NCBI GenBank assembly: GCA_030428695.1
Contig: JAUIEM010000339.1
Coordinates: forward strand, 1 to 10,995
Direction: 5' to 3'
Length of the DNA: 10,995 nt
Source: a bacterium
GTDB lineage: Bacteria; Planctomycetota; J058; JAJDCP01
Below, in pieces: positions 1 through 7,139 of this stretch. The position numbers and the translations under genes were made by a program. The notes below the pieces were generated by a model. It was not told the origin of the DNA. It did not search any database and saw only the letters and a list, made by a program, of their open reading frames with translations. How positions within the stretch are numbered: the stretch's first letter is position 1; each line of letters begins with the position of its first letter.

Positions 1-220
1 GCGCGACCGGCCGGCGGCGATGGGCCGGACGCCTCTCGCGGGCGGCGCGCGGGGGACGGGCCGCCCGGGCACGCTGCCGCCGGCCGGCGGGCGCCGCCCC
101 GGTACCGGCCGCAGCGGGCCGCCCCGGGACGCGTCGGAGCGGGCGCTGAGCCGCGCTCCCCGGCGCTCCTTCGCCGGGGGCGGGGGCTTCGGATCGGGGG
201 GAGGGCTGCCGGACGGCAAG
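1..220. other. Non-coding GC-rich stretch before the first gene
   Basis: No convincing gene is visible here. The downstream reading frame stays open back to an ATG at 20, but its translation is low-complexity Gly/Arg/Pro and looks like read-through of GC-rich DNA, not protein. The stretch is rich in CCGG/GGCC runs and includes one strong hairpin (listed separately). It probably holds the end of an upstream transcription unit and the leader of the 221-862 gene, but I see no clear -35/-10 pair. Confidence 0.5.
157..180. other. Strong GC hairpin with CTCCTT loop
   Basis: CCCCGGCG (158-165) and CGCCGGGG (172-179) form a perfect 8-bp stem closed by a 6-base loop CTCCTT, extendable by one T·G pair (157/180). 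No T-run follows, so it is not a classical intrinsic terminator. It lies about 40 bases before the ATG at 221 and could be a terminator of an upstream gene or a 5' leader stem. The loop matches the anti-Shine-Dalgarno core, which may be coincidence. Confidence 0.4.
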
Positions 221-862
221 ATGGTCAAGAACATCGCCTGCCTGACGGTCGCGGTCGCCGTGATGCTGTTCTGCGGCTTCGGCAACTTGTTGACGCGCAT
301 GTTCGGGATCACGCCCTCGAGCGACGACGACCGTCCGGGCGCGATGTTGACCGTGCAGACCTTCAACTCGACCGACGAGGTCCTGCGCATCGAGATCCAC
401 TCCCTGAGCAAGGGCGTCGGCAGCCCGCCGGAGAGCTCGCTGACCCTCAACCCCGGGCAGGGCCAGGCGGTCGTGATCTGGAAGGCGGACTCCCTCGACT
501 TCAAGGTCGTCCACCCGCCCGGGCGGACCTACTACAACGAAGAGCTGCACGTGCTGCCCGATCAGAAGGGCGACGTGATCCTCGACTTCGGCGGGGACGG
601 GACCTTCCACCGCATGGCGATCGCCTACACGCCGCTGTACTGGGGTGACATCCAGCGCAAGCAGTGGCTCGCCGAGAACCCCCTGCCGGAGATGGACACC
701 TACAGCGGCGCCTCGCGCCATCTCGTGACGGGAGACATCGACTTCAACCTCGGCGTCAAACCTCCCGAGCGACTCGATGAGGGCCTCGACCAGCCGTTCA
801 TCCGCTGGAAGCTGGCCTCCGAGGGGGAGATGGTGCAGAGCTTCCTCGAGCAGTTCCGCTGA
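221..862 (+). CDS. Membrane-anchored or exported protein of unknown function
   Basis: I do not recognise this 213-residue protein. Residues 4-23 are a hydrophobic helix after a short basic start (MVKN), so it is either a signal peptide or an N-terminal anchor; Cys18 is not preceded by a proper lipobox. The rest (about 40-213) is a hydrophilic, aromatic-bearing domain with alternating beta-like segments (MLTVQTFNS, AVVIWKAD, DVILDFGGDG), probably a small extracytoplasmic beta domain. ATG 221 was preferred over the ATG at 20 because the sequence before it is low complexity and the hydrophobic helix begins right after 221. The ribosome site is weak (GGACGG at 211-216; a better GGAGGG at 200-205 is too far away). 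It is separated from the downstream operon by a 253-base gap with its own promoter candidate, so it is probably transcribed independently. Confidence is high that it is a gene, low for any role. Confidence 0.75.
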   Translation: MVKNIACLTVAVAVMLFCGFGNLLTRMFGITPSSDDDRPGAMLTVQTFNSTDEVLRIEIHSLSKGVGSPPESSLTLNPGQGQAVVIWKADSLDFKVVHPPGRTYYNEELHVLPDQKGDVILDFGGDGTFHRMAIAYTPLYWGDIQRKQWLAENPLPEMDTYSGASRHLVTGDIDFNLGVKPPERLDEGLDQPFIRWKLASEGEMVQSFLEQFR

Positions 863-873
863 GAGTCCGGGCT

Positions 874-899
874 CCGCGCTTCGATGCCTCGGGGCGCGG
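874..899 (+). terminator. Weak terminator-like hairpin after the first gene
   Basis: CCGCGC (874-879) pairs with GCGCGG (894-899) over a 14-base loop, starting 12 bases after the TGA at 860-862. A pyrimidine-rich but not T-only tract (TCTTCTCC, 901-908) follows. The long loop and poor T tract make this only a candidate. Confidence 0.22.
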
Positions 900-982
900 G
901 TCTTCTCCGCACGGTCTCACCGTCCCCTGAACAACGGGCCGCCGGCCACCGTCTCCCCTGCGGAGCCGCGACGGGCGGGCCC

Positions 983-1011
983 TTGAACTGGGCCGGGGGC
1001 CGCTGTACCAT
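983..1011 (+). promoter_or_regulatory. Sigma70-like promoter candidate for the ABC operon
   Basis: TTGAAC (983-988, 4 of 6 to the consensus -35) is separated by exactly 17 bases from TACCAT (1006-1011, 4 of 6 to the consensus -10). This would start transcription near 1018, about 100 bases before the ATG at 1116. The -35 lies in the gap of a short inverted repeat, GGCCC (978-982) and GGGCC (990-994), which could be an operator half-site pair or plain GC bias. In such GC-rich DNA the spacing and both matches together are notable but unproven. Confidence 0.4.
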
Positions 1012-1022
1012 CCGCGCGGAAC

Positions 1023-1049
1023 CCGGCGGCCGGGCTCTTCCGCCGGCCG
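1023..1049 (+). promoter_or_regulatory. Two mutually exclusive leader hairpins
   Basis: CCGGCGG (1023-1029) can pair with CCGCCGG (1040-1046). Alternatively CGGCCGG (1027-1033) can pair with CCGGCCG (1043-1049). Both are perfect 7-bp stems sharing bases, so only one can form at a time. They lie just downstream of the promoter candidate in the 5' leader of the ABC transporter gene. This could be an attenuation or stability element, or chance in GC-rich sequence. Confidence 0.25.
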
Positions 1050-1115
1050 TGGTCCCGTCCGGACAGCGCCCGGCGCGGCAAGATCCCGCTGTCAGGACGC
1101 TCCCCAGGAGATCGC

Positions 1116-2963
1116 ATGGCCCTCGAGCTGCTCGACGTCAGCCAGCGCTTCGGCAACCAGCTGGCCCTCGACCGGGTCAGCATCCGCGTCGAGCGGGGTG
1201 ACTGCTACGGTTTCCTCGGTCACAACGGCGCCGGCAAGACCACCGCCCTGCGCATCGCCCTCGGTCTGATGCGGCCCGAGAGCGGGCGGGTGCTGATCGA
1301 CGGCTTCGACGCGGCGCGCTTCCCCCGCGAGGCGCGAGCCCGGGTCGGGGGCCTGGTCGAGGTGCCCGGCTTCTACCCGCACCTGTCCGGGCCGCGCAAC
1401 CTCGAGCTGCTCAGCGGGCTGCACGGGATGGGCCGGCGCGAGGCCCGGGCGGAGATCGGCCGCCTGCTAGGCCTGGTCGGCCTCGGCGACGTCGGGCGGA
1501 AGCCTGTCGGCGCCTACTCCCAGGGCATGCGCCAGCGGCTCGGGCTCGCCCAGGCCCTGCTCGGCAAGCCCGGCTACCTGCTGCTCGATGAGCCGACCAA
1601 CGGCCTCGACCCGGAGGGCATCGCCGAGCTGCGGGGGCTGCTCTCGCGGCTGACCCGCGAAGAGGGCGTGACGGTGCTGTTGTCGAGCCACCAGCTCTCC
1701 GAGATCTCGGACATCTGCAACCGCATCAGCCTGCTCCGCCGCGGGACGTTGCTCGTCGAGGCGCCGACCCGCGAGCTGCTCGCCGGGGACGGGCGGGTGC
1801 TGCTGACCACCGACGGCGACCCGGTGCCGCTGCTCGACGAGCTGAAGATCCCGCACACGCCCAAGGACGGCGGGCATCTGCTGACGCTGGAGGGCACCAC
1901 GACCGGCGAGGTCGCCCGCAAGGTCCTCGACGCCGGCCTCGAGCTGCGCGGCCTGGCGCCCCGCCCGCCGAGCCTCGAGGAGGTGTACCTGCGCTACACC
2001 CGCGGCGCCGAGGCCCAGGCCCCGCGGGCCGCCCCGCCGGTCGATGCGGGGGCGGCGCCGAAGCTGCGGCGGGCGCCGTCGTTTCCGACGCTGCGGGCCT
2101 TCCGGCACGACTTCGTGCGCAGCATCCGCGACGGGCGGCTGCTGCTGGTGCTCGCCCTGCCGGCGCTGATCGGCATGGCCTCGATCGCCTTCCGCCACGC
2201 CGCCCACGCCGGCTATCTCGCGGAGATGGAAGCCGGGACGCTGGCATCGACCAGCGACGTGACCGCCTTCGAGGGCATCGGCCACGGGCTGAGCGAGGGC
2301 TTGCCGCTGCTCGCGCTGATCCTGATCGCGCTCGGCAGCCAGTCCCTCGCCGCCGATCTCGGCCGGGGCACCCTGCGCAACCTGGTGTTACGCCCGGTGC
2401 GACGCTGGCAGCTGGCGGCGGGGAAGGGCCTCGCGCTGCTGGCGCTCGCCTTCCTCAGCTACCTCGTGCTGCTCGGTGCCAGCGCCGCGGCGGCGGCCTG
2501 GTACTTCGACTTCGGCGACGCCGTCGAGCTGGTCGGGAGCCTGCGCAAGCCGGTCGTGCTCGTGCCGGCGGCCGAGCTGTGGCCGGCCCTGGGCCTCGCC
2601 TGTGTCGCGCCCTTGCCGGGGCTGTTCGCCTACGCCGGCCTCGGCTTCGCGGTCGGCTCCCTGACCCGCGGCGCGGCGCCGGCCCTCGGCCTGAGCCTCG
2701 GGGCGATGCTGAGCCTCGACTTCGGGCGCACGGTCGCGCGGGCCTTCAAGGTCGGGCAGACCCGCTTCGAGGCCTTCCTGCCCTCGGCCTACCTGCCCTC
2801 GCCGCTCGGCGACACCTCGCACGTGCAGTACTACCGGCAGCTTGCCGAAGGGGTCGCCTCGGCGCGCTTCGACTACGCGGCGACCTGGTGGATGCCGTTG
2901 GTGTGGGGCCTGCTCGGCTTCGCCCTCGGCACGCTGGTCCTCACACGGAGGCGGATCTCGTGA
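1116..2963 (+). CDS. One-chain ABC exporter: ATPase fused to ABC-2 permease
   Basis: Residues 1-300 form an ABC ATPase: Walker A GHNGAGKTT (35-43), signature YSQGM (134-138), Walker B YLLLDEP (154-160), D-loop GLDPEG (163-168) and switch His192. The Q-loop position carries Glu82 (LVEVPGFYPHL), as in BcrA/LanF-type bacitracin and lantibiotic-immunity ATPases. LEEVYLRYTRG (287-297) is the usual C-terminal motif of such ATPases. After a Pro/Ala-rich linker (about 300-325), residues 340-612 form an ABC-2-type permease with about six membrane segments and the typical GRGTLRNLVLRPVRR motif (417-430). All catalytic motifs are intact, so it should hydrolyse ATP and, as a half-transporter, probably works as a homodimer in the inner membrane. 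Substrate unknown. ATG 1116 follows AGGAG (1106-1110) by five bases. It heads the six-gene overlapping block. ATPase and permease of this class are more often separate genes. Confidence 0.93.
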   Translation: MALELLDVSQRFGNQLALDRVSIRVERGDCYGFLGHNGAGKTTALRIALGLMRPESGRVLIDGFDAARFPREARARVGGLVEVPGFYPHLSGPRNLELLSGLHGMGRREARAEIGRLLGLVGLGDVGRKPVGAYSQGMRQRLGLAQALLGKPGYLLLDEPTNGLDPEGIAELRGLLSRLTREEGVTVLLSSHQLSEISDICNRISLLRRGTLLVEAPTRELLAGDGRVLLTTDGDPVPLLDELKIPHTPKDGGHLLTLEGTTTGEVARKVLDAGLELRGLAPRPPSLEEVYLRYTRGAEAQAPRAAPPVDAGAAPKLRRAPSFPTLRAFRHDFVRSIRDGRLLLVLALPALIGMASIAFRHAAHAGYLAEMEAGTLASTSDVTAFEGIGHGLSEGLPLLALILIALGSQSLAADLGRGTLRNLVLRPVRRWQLAAGKGLALLALAFLSYLVLLGASAAAAAWYFDFGDAVELVGSLRKPVVLVPAAELWPALGLACVAPLPGLFAYAGLGFAVGSLTRGAAPALGLSLGAMLSLDFGRTVARAFKVGQTRFEAFLPSAYLPSPLGDTSHVQYYRQLAEGVASARFDYAATWWMPLVWGLLGFALGTLVLTRRRIS

Positions 2964-3916
2964 GATTCCTCTTGCTCTCGCTCGCCGTCCTCGCCGGTTG
3001 CGGCAGCCTGCCGCGCAAGGCGCCCCCGCTGACCGACATGGAGGAGCCTCCCCAGTTCTTCGAGGTGCCGGACGACGAGGGCGCCCGCCAGGAGCTGCCG
3101 AAGGGGAGCTTCACCGGCATCTACGTCGAGGATTCCCGCAAAGACCTCGACGCGCTGGTCGGGGAAGAGCCGGAAGGCGTCTCGATCGGCCGCATCATCG
3201 AGAACTCCCCGGGCGACATCGCCGGCCTGTGGACCGGCGACCTGCTGTTCGAGGTCGAGACCGCGGACGGCCTGGTCGAGCTGGCCTGGCCGAGCGACTG
3301 GCGGAAGGTCGAGCTCGAGGCCGAGCCCGGCAGCACCCTGACCGTGTTCTTCGACCGCGCCGGGGTCGAGGGCGAGGCGCAGATCGCGGTCGTCCAGCGG
3401 GTGCGGGCTCCCGGACGCCAGAAGGTCGAGCGCTACCGCGAAGAGGGCCGCCTCGGGGTCGTGCTGCGCACCGCCACCGAGGTCGAGGCGCGCGCCGCCG
3501 ACCTCGCCCCGGGGGCCGGGGCGGTGGTGGTCGGGCTGTCCGCGAGGAGCCCCCTGCGGCGCCAGGGCATCGTGTACGGCGACCTGGTGCGCAGCGTCGG
3601 GGGCCGCGAGGTCGCGCACCCGCAGGTCTTCCTCGAGGAGGTGCGCGGGGCGTCGGGAACCCTCGCCGTCGAGGTCGTCCGCGCGGGCGAGCGCTTCACG
3701 GTCGACGTGCCGCTCAGCGCGCGGGACGGGGTGACGCGGGAGGTGTTCCTGCCGCCCCTGTACTGGTACACCTTCGACGGCGAGGAGGCCGACACGGACA
3801 TCCTGTTCGGCTTCCTCGGCTGGTCGAGCACCCCGGCGGGCTGGGAGTTCCAGCTCTTCTGGTTCTTCTGGTTCAGCGGCGGGGACGGCGACGTTCTCGA
3901 GGAGGTCGACCATTGA
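2960..3916 (+). CDS. Two-PDZ lipoprotein with aromatic C-terminal tail
   Basis: A 318-residue predicted lipoprotein. The N-terminus MRFLLLSLAVLAGC carries a clear lipobox, LAGC (11-14), so Cys14 should be lipidated and the mature protein held on the outer face of a membrane. Two PDZ-like domains follow: about 50-148 (EGVSIGRIIENSPGDIAGLWTGDLLF region) and about 163-252 (VVVGLSARSPLRRQGIVYGDLV region), each with the beta-strand, 'SP..A.L..GD' and strand order of bacterial PDZ domains. No protease domain is present, so it is more likely an adaptor than an enzyme. The tail has eight Trp/Phe within residues 295-305, then an acidic end. The GTG start at 2960 overlaps the previous TGA (GTGA) and is preceded by CGGAGG (2946-2951); it is preferred because the signal peptide begins exactly there. 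Co-translation with the ABC exporter suggests a partner role. Function inferred only. Confidence 0.85.
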   Translation: MRFLLLSLAVLAGCGSLPRKAPPLTDMEEPPQFFEVPDDEGARQELPKGSFTGIYVEDSRKDLDALVGEEPEGVSIGRIIENSPGDIAGLWTGDLLFEVETADGLVELAWPSDWRKVELEAEPGSTLTVFFDRAGVEGEAQIAVVQRVRAPGRQKVERYREEGRLGVVLRTATEVEARAADLAPGAGAVVVGLSARSPLRRQGIVYGDLVRSVGGREVAHPQVFLEEVRGASGTLAVEVVRAGERFTVDVPLSARDGVTREVFLPPLYWYTFDGEEADTDILFGFLGWSSTPAGWEFQLFWFFWFSGGDGDVLEEVDH

Positions 3917-5472
3917 GATTCTGGATCCTCCTGCTCGCCGGGTTCGCCTTCGCGCAGCAGCCCCGGGCGCGCATCAGCACCATCGAGGCGCCGGATGACC
4001 GCGCGGTCAGCGACGCGATCTGCGCGGACGTCGACGGCGACGGGCGGGTCGACCTGGTCGTCTCGGTCTCCGGCGACAACCGCCGCACCCTGCGCGTCCA
4101 CCTGCAGCAGGACGGCGCCGCCCTGTTCAACTCCCAGGCGGCCTACGAGCTCGACCTGACCGAGGACGTGTGCGCCTACGCGGTCGGGGACGTGCACGTC
4201 GATCCCGGCAGCGAGCTGGTCCTGTTCAACGCCAAGGGCGCCTTCGCCTGGCGCCCGACCGCGCCGGAGGAGGAGCGCTACGTGCGCCTGGTCAGCGGCG
4301 CCTTCCTGTGGCAGCTCGCCGAGCGCTGGAAGGTCTGGGCCTGGCAGGACGGCGTGCGGGACATCGACGGCGACGGCCTCGACGACCTGCTGCTTCCCCA
4401 GCACGGCGGCTACCTGCTCGGCTTCCAGGAGCGCTCGGTCGACGACGCCCTGTTCAAGACCCTGACCGTGCGCCTGCCCGGCGGCGACTACTGGCACAAC
4501 GGCCTGAGCCTCGCGGCGATGCGCGAGCGGCGGATCACCAGCAGCCGGCGCATGGGCGAGCGCTTCAAGCTGACCGACCTCAACTTCCCGATGGGCCCGC
4601 TGGTGCAGGTCGCCGAGGCGGTGCCGGCGCCGCACTTCCGCGACTTCGACGGCGACGGCGACCTCGACCTGATCGCCCAGTCGCCCGCCGAGCTGCTCGT
4701 CTGGCTGCGCGGCTCGACCGGCCCGGGCGCGGTGCGCGGCTACGCCGCCGAGCCCTCGCTGCGCTTCCCGCTGCCGGTCGCCGCCGACCGCAAGGCGCGC
4801 CTGGACATCTCGTACAGCGCGCACACCGCCGACCTCGACGGGGACGGCCGGGCCGACTGCGTGACGGTGACGAGCAACACCGAGGACGACATCCGCACCC
4901 AGGTGCTGATCTACCTGCAGGGCCGCGGCCAACCGGCGGACGCGCCGATCTTCGGCGAGGAGGGGGTGCCGCAGCAGCTGCTCCTGCTCGACGGCTTCAC
5001 CGGCATCCCGCGCTTCACCGACGTCGACGGCGACGGGCTGCCCGACCTGGTGATCGGCGCGGTGCGGCCGGACCTGATCGACACGATGCGCGCCTCGGCG
5101 AGCAAGAAGCTCGACGTCGAGCTGTACGTCTTCCTCAACCGCGACGGAGCCTTCTCGCGAAGCCCCGACCTGACCCAGATCGTGCCGGTGTCCGCCGAGG
5201 GCCTGCGCAACTCCCGGCGCGAGATCGTCTCGCGCTTCTTCGCCGACATCAGCGGGGACGGCGCGCTCGACCTGCTGCTGCGCGACGAGCCGACCCGGCT
5301 GCGGGTGCTGAAGGTCGAGCGGGAGGGCGACGGGGTCGAGGTCGAAGGGACGGTGCTGTGGGAGGCGACGATCGACGAGGGCGCGCGCCTCGAGATCGCC
5401 GAGCGTCCCCAGGGGCACGCCGACGTGCTTGTGATCGAAGGCAAGCAGATCCTGCACGTGAGGTTCCGATGA
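3913..5472 (+). CDS. Secreted FG-GAP/VCBS beta-propeller protein, TTG start
   Basis: A 519-residue exported protein. Residues 1-15 (MRFWILLLAGFAFAQ) are a signal peptide, probably cleaved after AFA. The body carries FG-GAP/VCBS repeats with the calcium-binding DxDGDGxxDL loop at residues 39, 150, 244, 307 and 370, a variant DISGDGALDL at 445 and a degenerate one (DVHVDPGSELVL) at 93. Seven in total fits a single seven-bladed integrin-like propeller. No catalytic motif is visible; the family usually serves as a secreted binding or scaffold domain. The TTG start at 3913 overlaps the previous TGA (TTGA) and has a strong GAGGAGG site at 3899-3905. It is chosen because the signal peptide begins there and the next in-frame ATG is about 200 codons downstream. 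It is paralogous in design to the following gene. Ligand unknown. Confidence 0.88.
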   Translation: MRFWILLLAGFAFAQQPRARISTIEAPDDRAVSDAICADVDGDGRVDLVVSVSGDNRRTLRVHLQQDGAALFNSQAAYELDLTEDVCAYAVGDVHVDPGSELVLFNAKGAFAWRPTAPEEERYVRLVSGAFLWQLAERWKVWAWQDGVRDIDGDGLDDLLLPQHGGYLLGFQERSVDDALFKTLTVRLPGGDYWHNGLSLAAMRERRITSSRRMGERFKLTDLNFPMGPLVQVAEAVPAPHFRDFDGDGDLDLIAQSPAELLVWLRGSTGPGAVRGYAAEPSLRFPLPVAADRKARLDISYSAHTADLDGDGRADCVTVTSNTEDDIRTQVLIYLQGRGQPADAPIFGEEGVPQQLLLLDGFTGIPRFTDVDGDGLPDLVIGAVRPDLIDTMRASASKKLDVELYVFLNRDGAFSRSPDLTQIVPVSAEGLRNSRREIVSRFFADISGDGALDLLLRDEPTRLRVLKVEREGDGVEVEGTVLWEATIDEGARLEIAERPQGHADVLVIEGKQILHVRFR

Positions 5473-7139
5473 GAGCTGCCCTGGTCCTTCTGGCGCTTAC
5501 GAGCGGCCTCCTGGCCGGCATCACCGAGCTGCAATCGCTGGTCGTCGACTTCGAGGTCGCCTGCCACCTGGTCGCCGACCTCAACGCGGACGGGCGCGAC
5601 GAGCTGATCCTGATCGGCACCGACGGGGAGATCCGCGTCTGGGTGCACGACCGCGAGGGCGGCGGCTACACCGGGCCGGTCGGTGAGCTGTACCTGCTCT
5701 ACCCCGAGAGCTCCTTGCTGACCCTGGCCGACCTGACCCACACGGGCGGGCCGCCGCAGCTGATCGCCGCGACCCCGCGCGGAGTGTTCGCCTACACCCC
5801 GGACAGCGACGGCACCTTCCGCGAAGAGCCGCAGCGGCTGGCGCGCCGGGCGCGCTTCGACCTGCGCACCGGCAAGCCGATGCTCGCGCCGATCACGCCG
5901 GACGTCAACCGGGACGGGCGGGCCGACCTCGTCATTCCCGACCGCGACAAGGTCGAGCTGTGGATGGACGACGCCGAGGGCAACTGGCGCAGCACGGCGC
6001 GCATCGACGTGCGCGTGCGGGAAGTGCGGCGCGCCCGCGGCGACGCCCTGTCCGACGAGCTCGGCAACCTGTTCACCATCCCCCAGCTGCGCACCTATGA
6101 CGTCAACGGCGACACCCGCCCCGACCTGCTCGTCGAGGACGGCAACCTGCGCGCCTTCCACCTGCAGGCCGAAGACGGCAGCTTCCCCTCGTCGCCGACG
6201 GCGAGCGTCGACCTCGGCATGTTCCGCGACACCAGCCCCGGCGGCGGCATCAAGCCCGGCCGCACCCTCGCAGGCGGCGACCGCACCAGCTACCAGGCGC
6301 GGGACCTCGACGACGACGGCATCCCCGACTACGTGCTCGCCCACCGGCGCAAGGTGTGGGTCTTCCACGGCTCCTCGGAGGGGCCGCAGTTCACCGAGCC
6401 CTCGACGGTGCTCAAGGTCGCCGACGACGTGACCGCGCTGATCCTGGTGCGGCTCGATGACGACGCCTTCCCCGACCTGGTGCTGCTCAAGGTGCAGGTG
6501 CCGACCGTCGCGACCCTGATCCTCGGCATGGTCAGCGAGTGGGACGTCGAGATCACCGCCCTCGGCTACCGCAACGAGGGCGGGCGCGCCTTCGAGACGC
6601 GGCCGGGCTACAAGAGCGAGATCATCGTCCGGCTGCCGGCCATCCTCGACATCCTCAAGGACGCCAACGCGCTGATCGAGCGGGTGCGCGAGATCGACCG
6701 CAGCTTCCAGCAGGTGCTGCCCGGGGACTTCGACGGCGACGGCCAGCAGGACCTCGTCTTGTGGGAGCTCGACGAGTCCGAGACCGGCAGCGGCTTCGAG
6801 GTGTGGTTCGGGAACACGCCGAGCGAAGAGTCCGAGATGGTGATGAAGGAGTCGGAGTTCAAGCGCCTCTTGTTCGAGGACGAGGAGCGGATCTGGACCC
6901 TCGAGCGCATCCTCGACTGGATGGCGAGCCTCGCCTCGCAGCGCTCCTCGGTGCTGACAGGCGAGCGGCCGCCCGACGAGACGATGGCGCTGCGCAGCCT
7001 GCCCTTCCTGATCGAGGGGCTGCGGGCGGCGGACGTCGACGGCGACGGCAGGCAGGAGCTGGTCGCGATCTACCGCGAGACCGGCGACGTGCCGCGCTTC
7101 CACATCGACGTCCTGGGGGTGCGCGATGGCCGCGACTGA
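5469..7139 (+). CDS. Second secreted FG-GAP/VCBS beta-propeller protein
   Basis: A 556-residue exported protein with a signal peptide at residues 1-17 (MRAALVLLALTSGLLAG). FG-GAP-type calcium loops occur at 37 (DLNADGRDEL), 145 (DVNRDGRADL), 211 (DVNGDTRPDL), 279 (DLDDDGIPDY), 420 (DFDGDGQQDL) and 522 (DVDGDGRQEL), with degenerate copies at 88 (DLTHTGGPPQL) and 328 (RLDDDAFPDL). That makes eight repeat-like units, one more than the neighbour, and the spacing widens to about 90-100 residues after 328. A charged helical insert lies at about 450-500 (ESEFKRLLFEDEERIWTLERI). The ATG at 5469 overlaps the preceding TGA (ATGA) and follows GTGAGG (5458-5463). It looks like a diverged tandem duplicate of the upstream propeller gene; the two products may pair or bind related ligands. 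No enzymatic residues are seen. Confidence 0.88.
   Translation: MRAALVLLALTSGLLAGITELQSLVVDFEVACHLVADLNADGRDELILIGTDGEIRVWVHDREGGGYTGPVGELYLLYPESSLLTLADLTHTGGPPQLIAATPRGVFAYTPDSDGTFREEPQRLARRARFDLRTGKPMLAPITPDVNRDGRADLVIPDRDKVELWMDDAEGNWRSTARIDVRVREVRRARGDALSDELGNLFTIPQLRTYDVNGDTRPDLLVEDGNLRAFHLQAEDGSFPSSPTASVDLGMFRDTSPGGGIKPGRTLAGGDRTSYQARDLDDDGIPDYVLAHRRKVWVFHGSSEGPQFTEPSTVLKVADDVTALILVRLDDDAFPDLVLLKVQVPTVATLILGMVSEWDVEITALGYRNEGGRAFETRPGYKSEIIVRLPAILDILKDANALIERVREIDRSFQQVLPGDFDGDGQQDLVLWELDESETGSGFEVWFGNTPSEESEMVMKESEFKRLLFEDEERIWTLERILDWMASLASQRSSVLTGERPPDETMALRSLPFLIEGLRAADVDGDGRQELVAIYRETGDVPRFHIDVLGVRDGRD

Noticed and set aside
20..220. N-terminal extension of the first gene back to ATG 20
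   Set aside because: The translation is Gly/Arg/Pro low complexity, and the hydrophobic anchor typical of a protein start follows directly after ATG 221.
884..1201. Small + strand open frame in the gap before the ABC gene
   Set aside because: It is Arg/Pro/Ala-rich, has no ribosome site and overlaps the well-supported ABC start in another frame.
3433..5457. Long open frame on the - strand (674 codons) opposite the PDZ and first propeller genes
   Set aside because: GC-rich antisense shadow with no recognisable domain. The + strand genes explain the region.
4170..5468. Upstream extension of the second propeller frame over the first propeller gene
   Set aside because: It is Arg/Pro/Ala-rich out-of-frame sequence. 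The real start at 5469 has a signal peptide and an ATGA junction.
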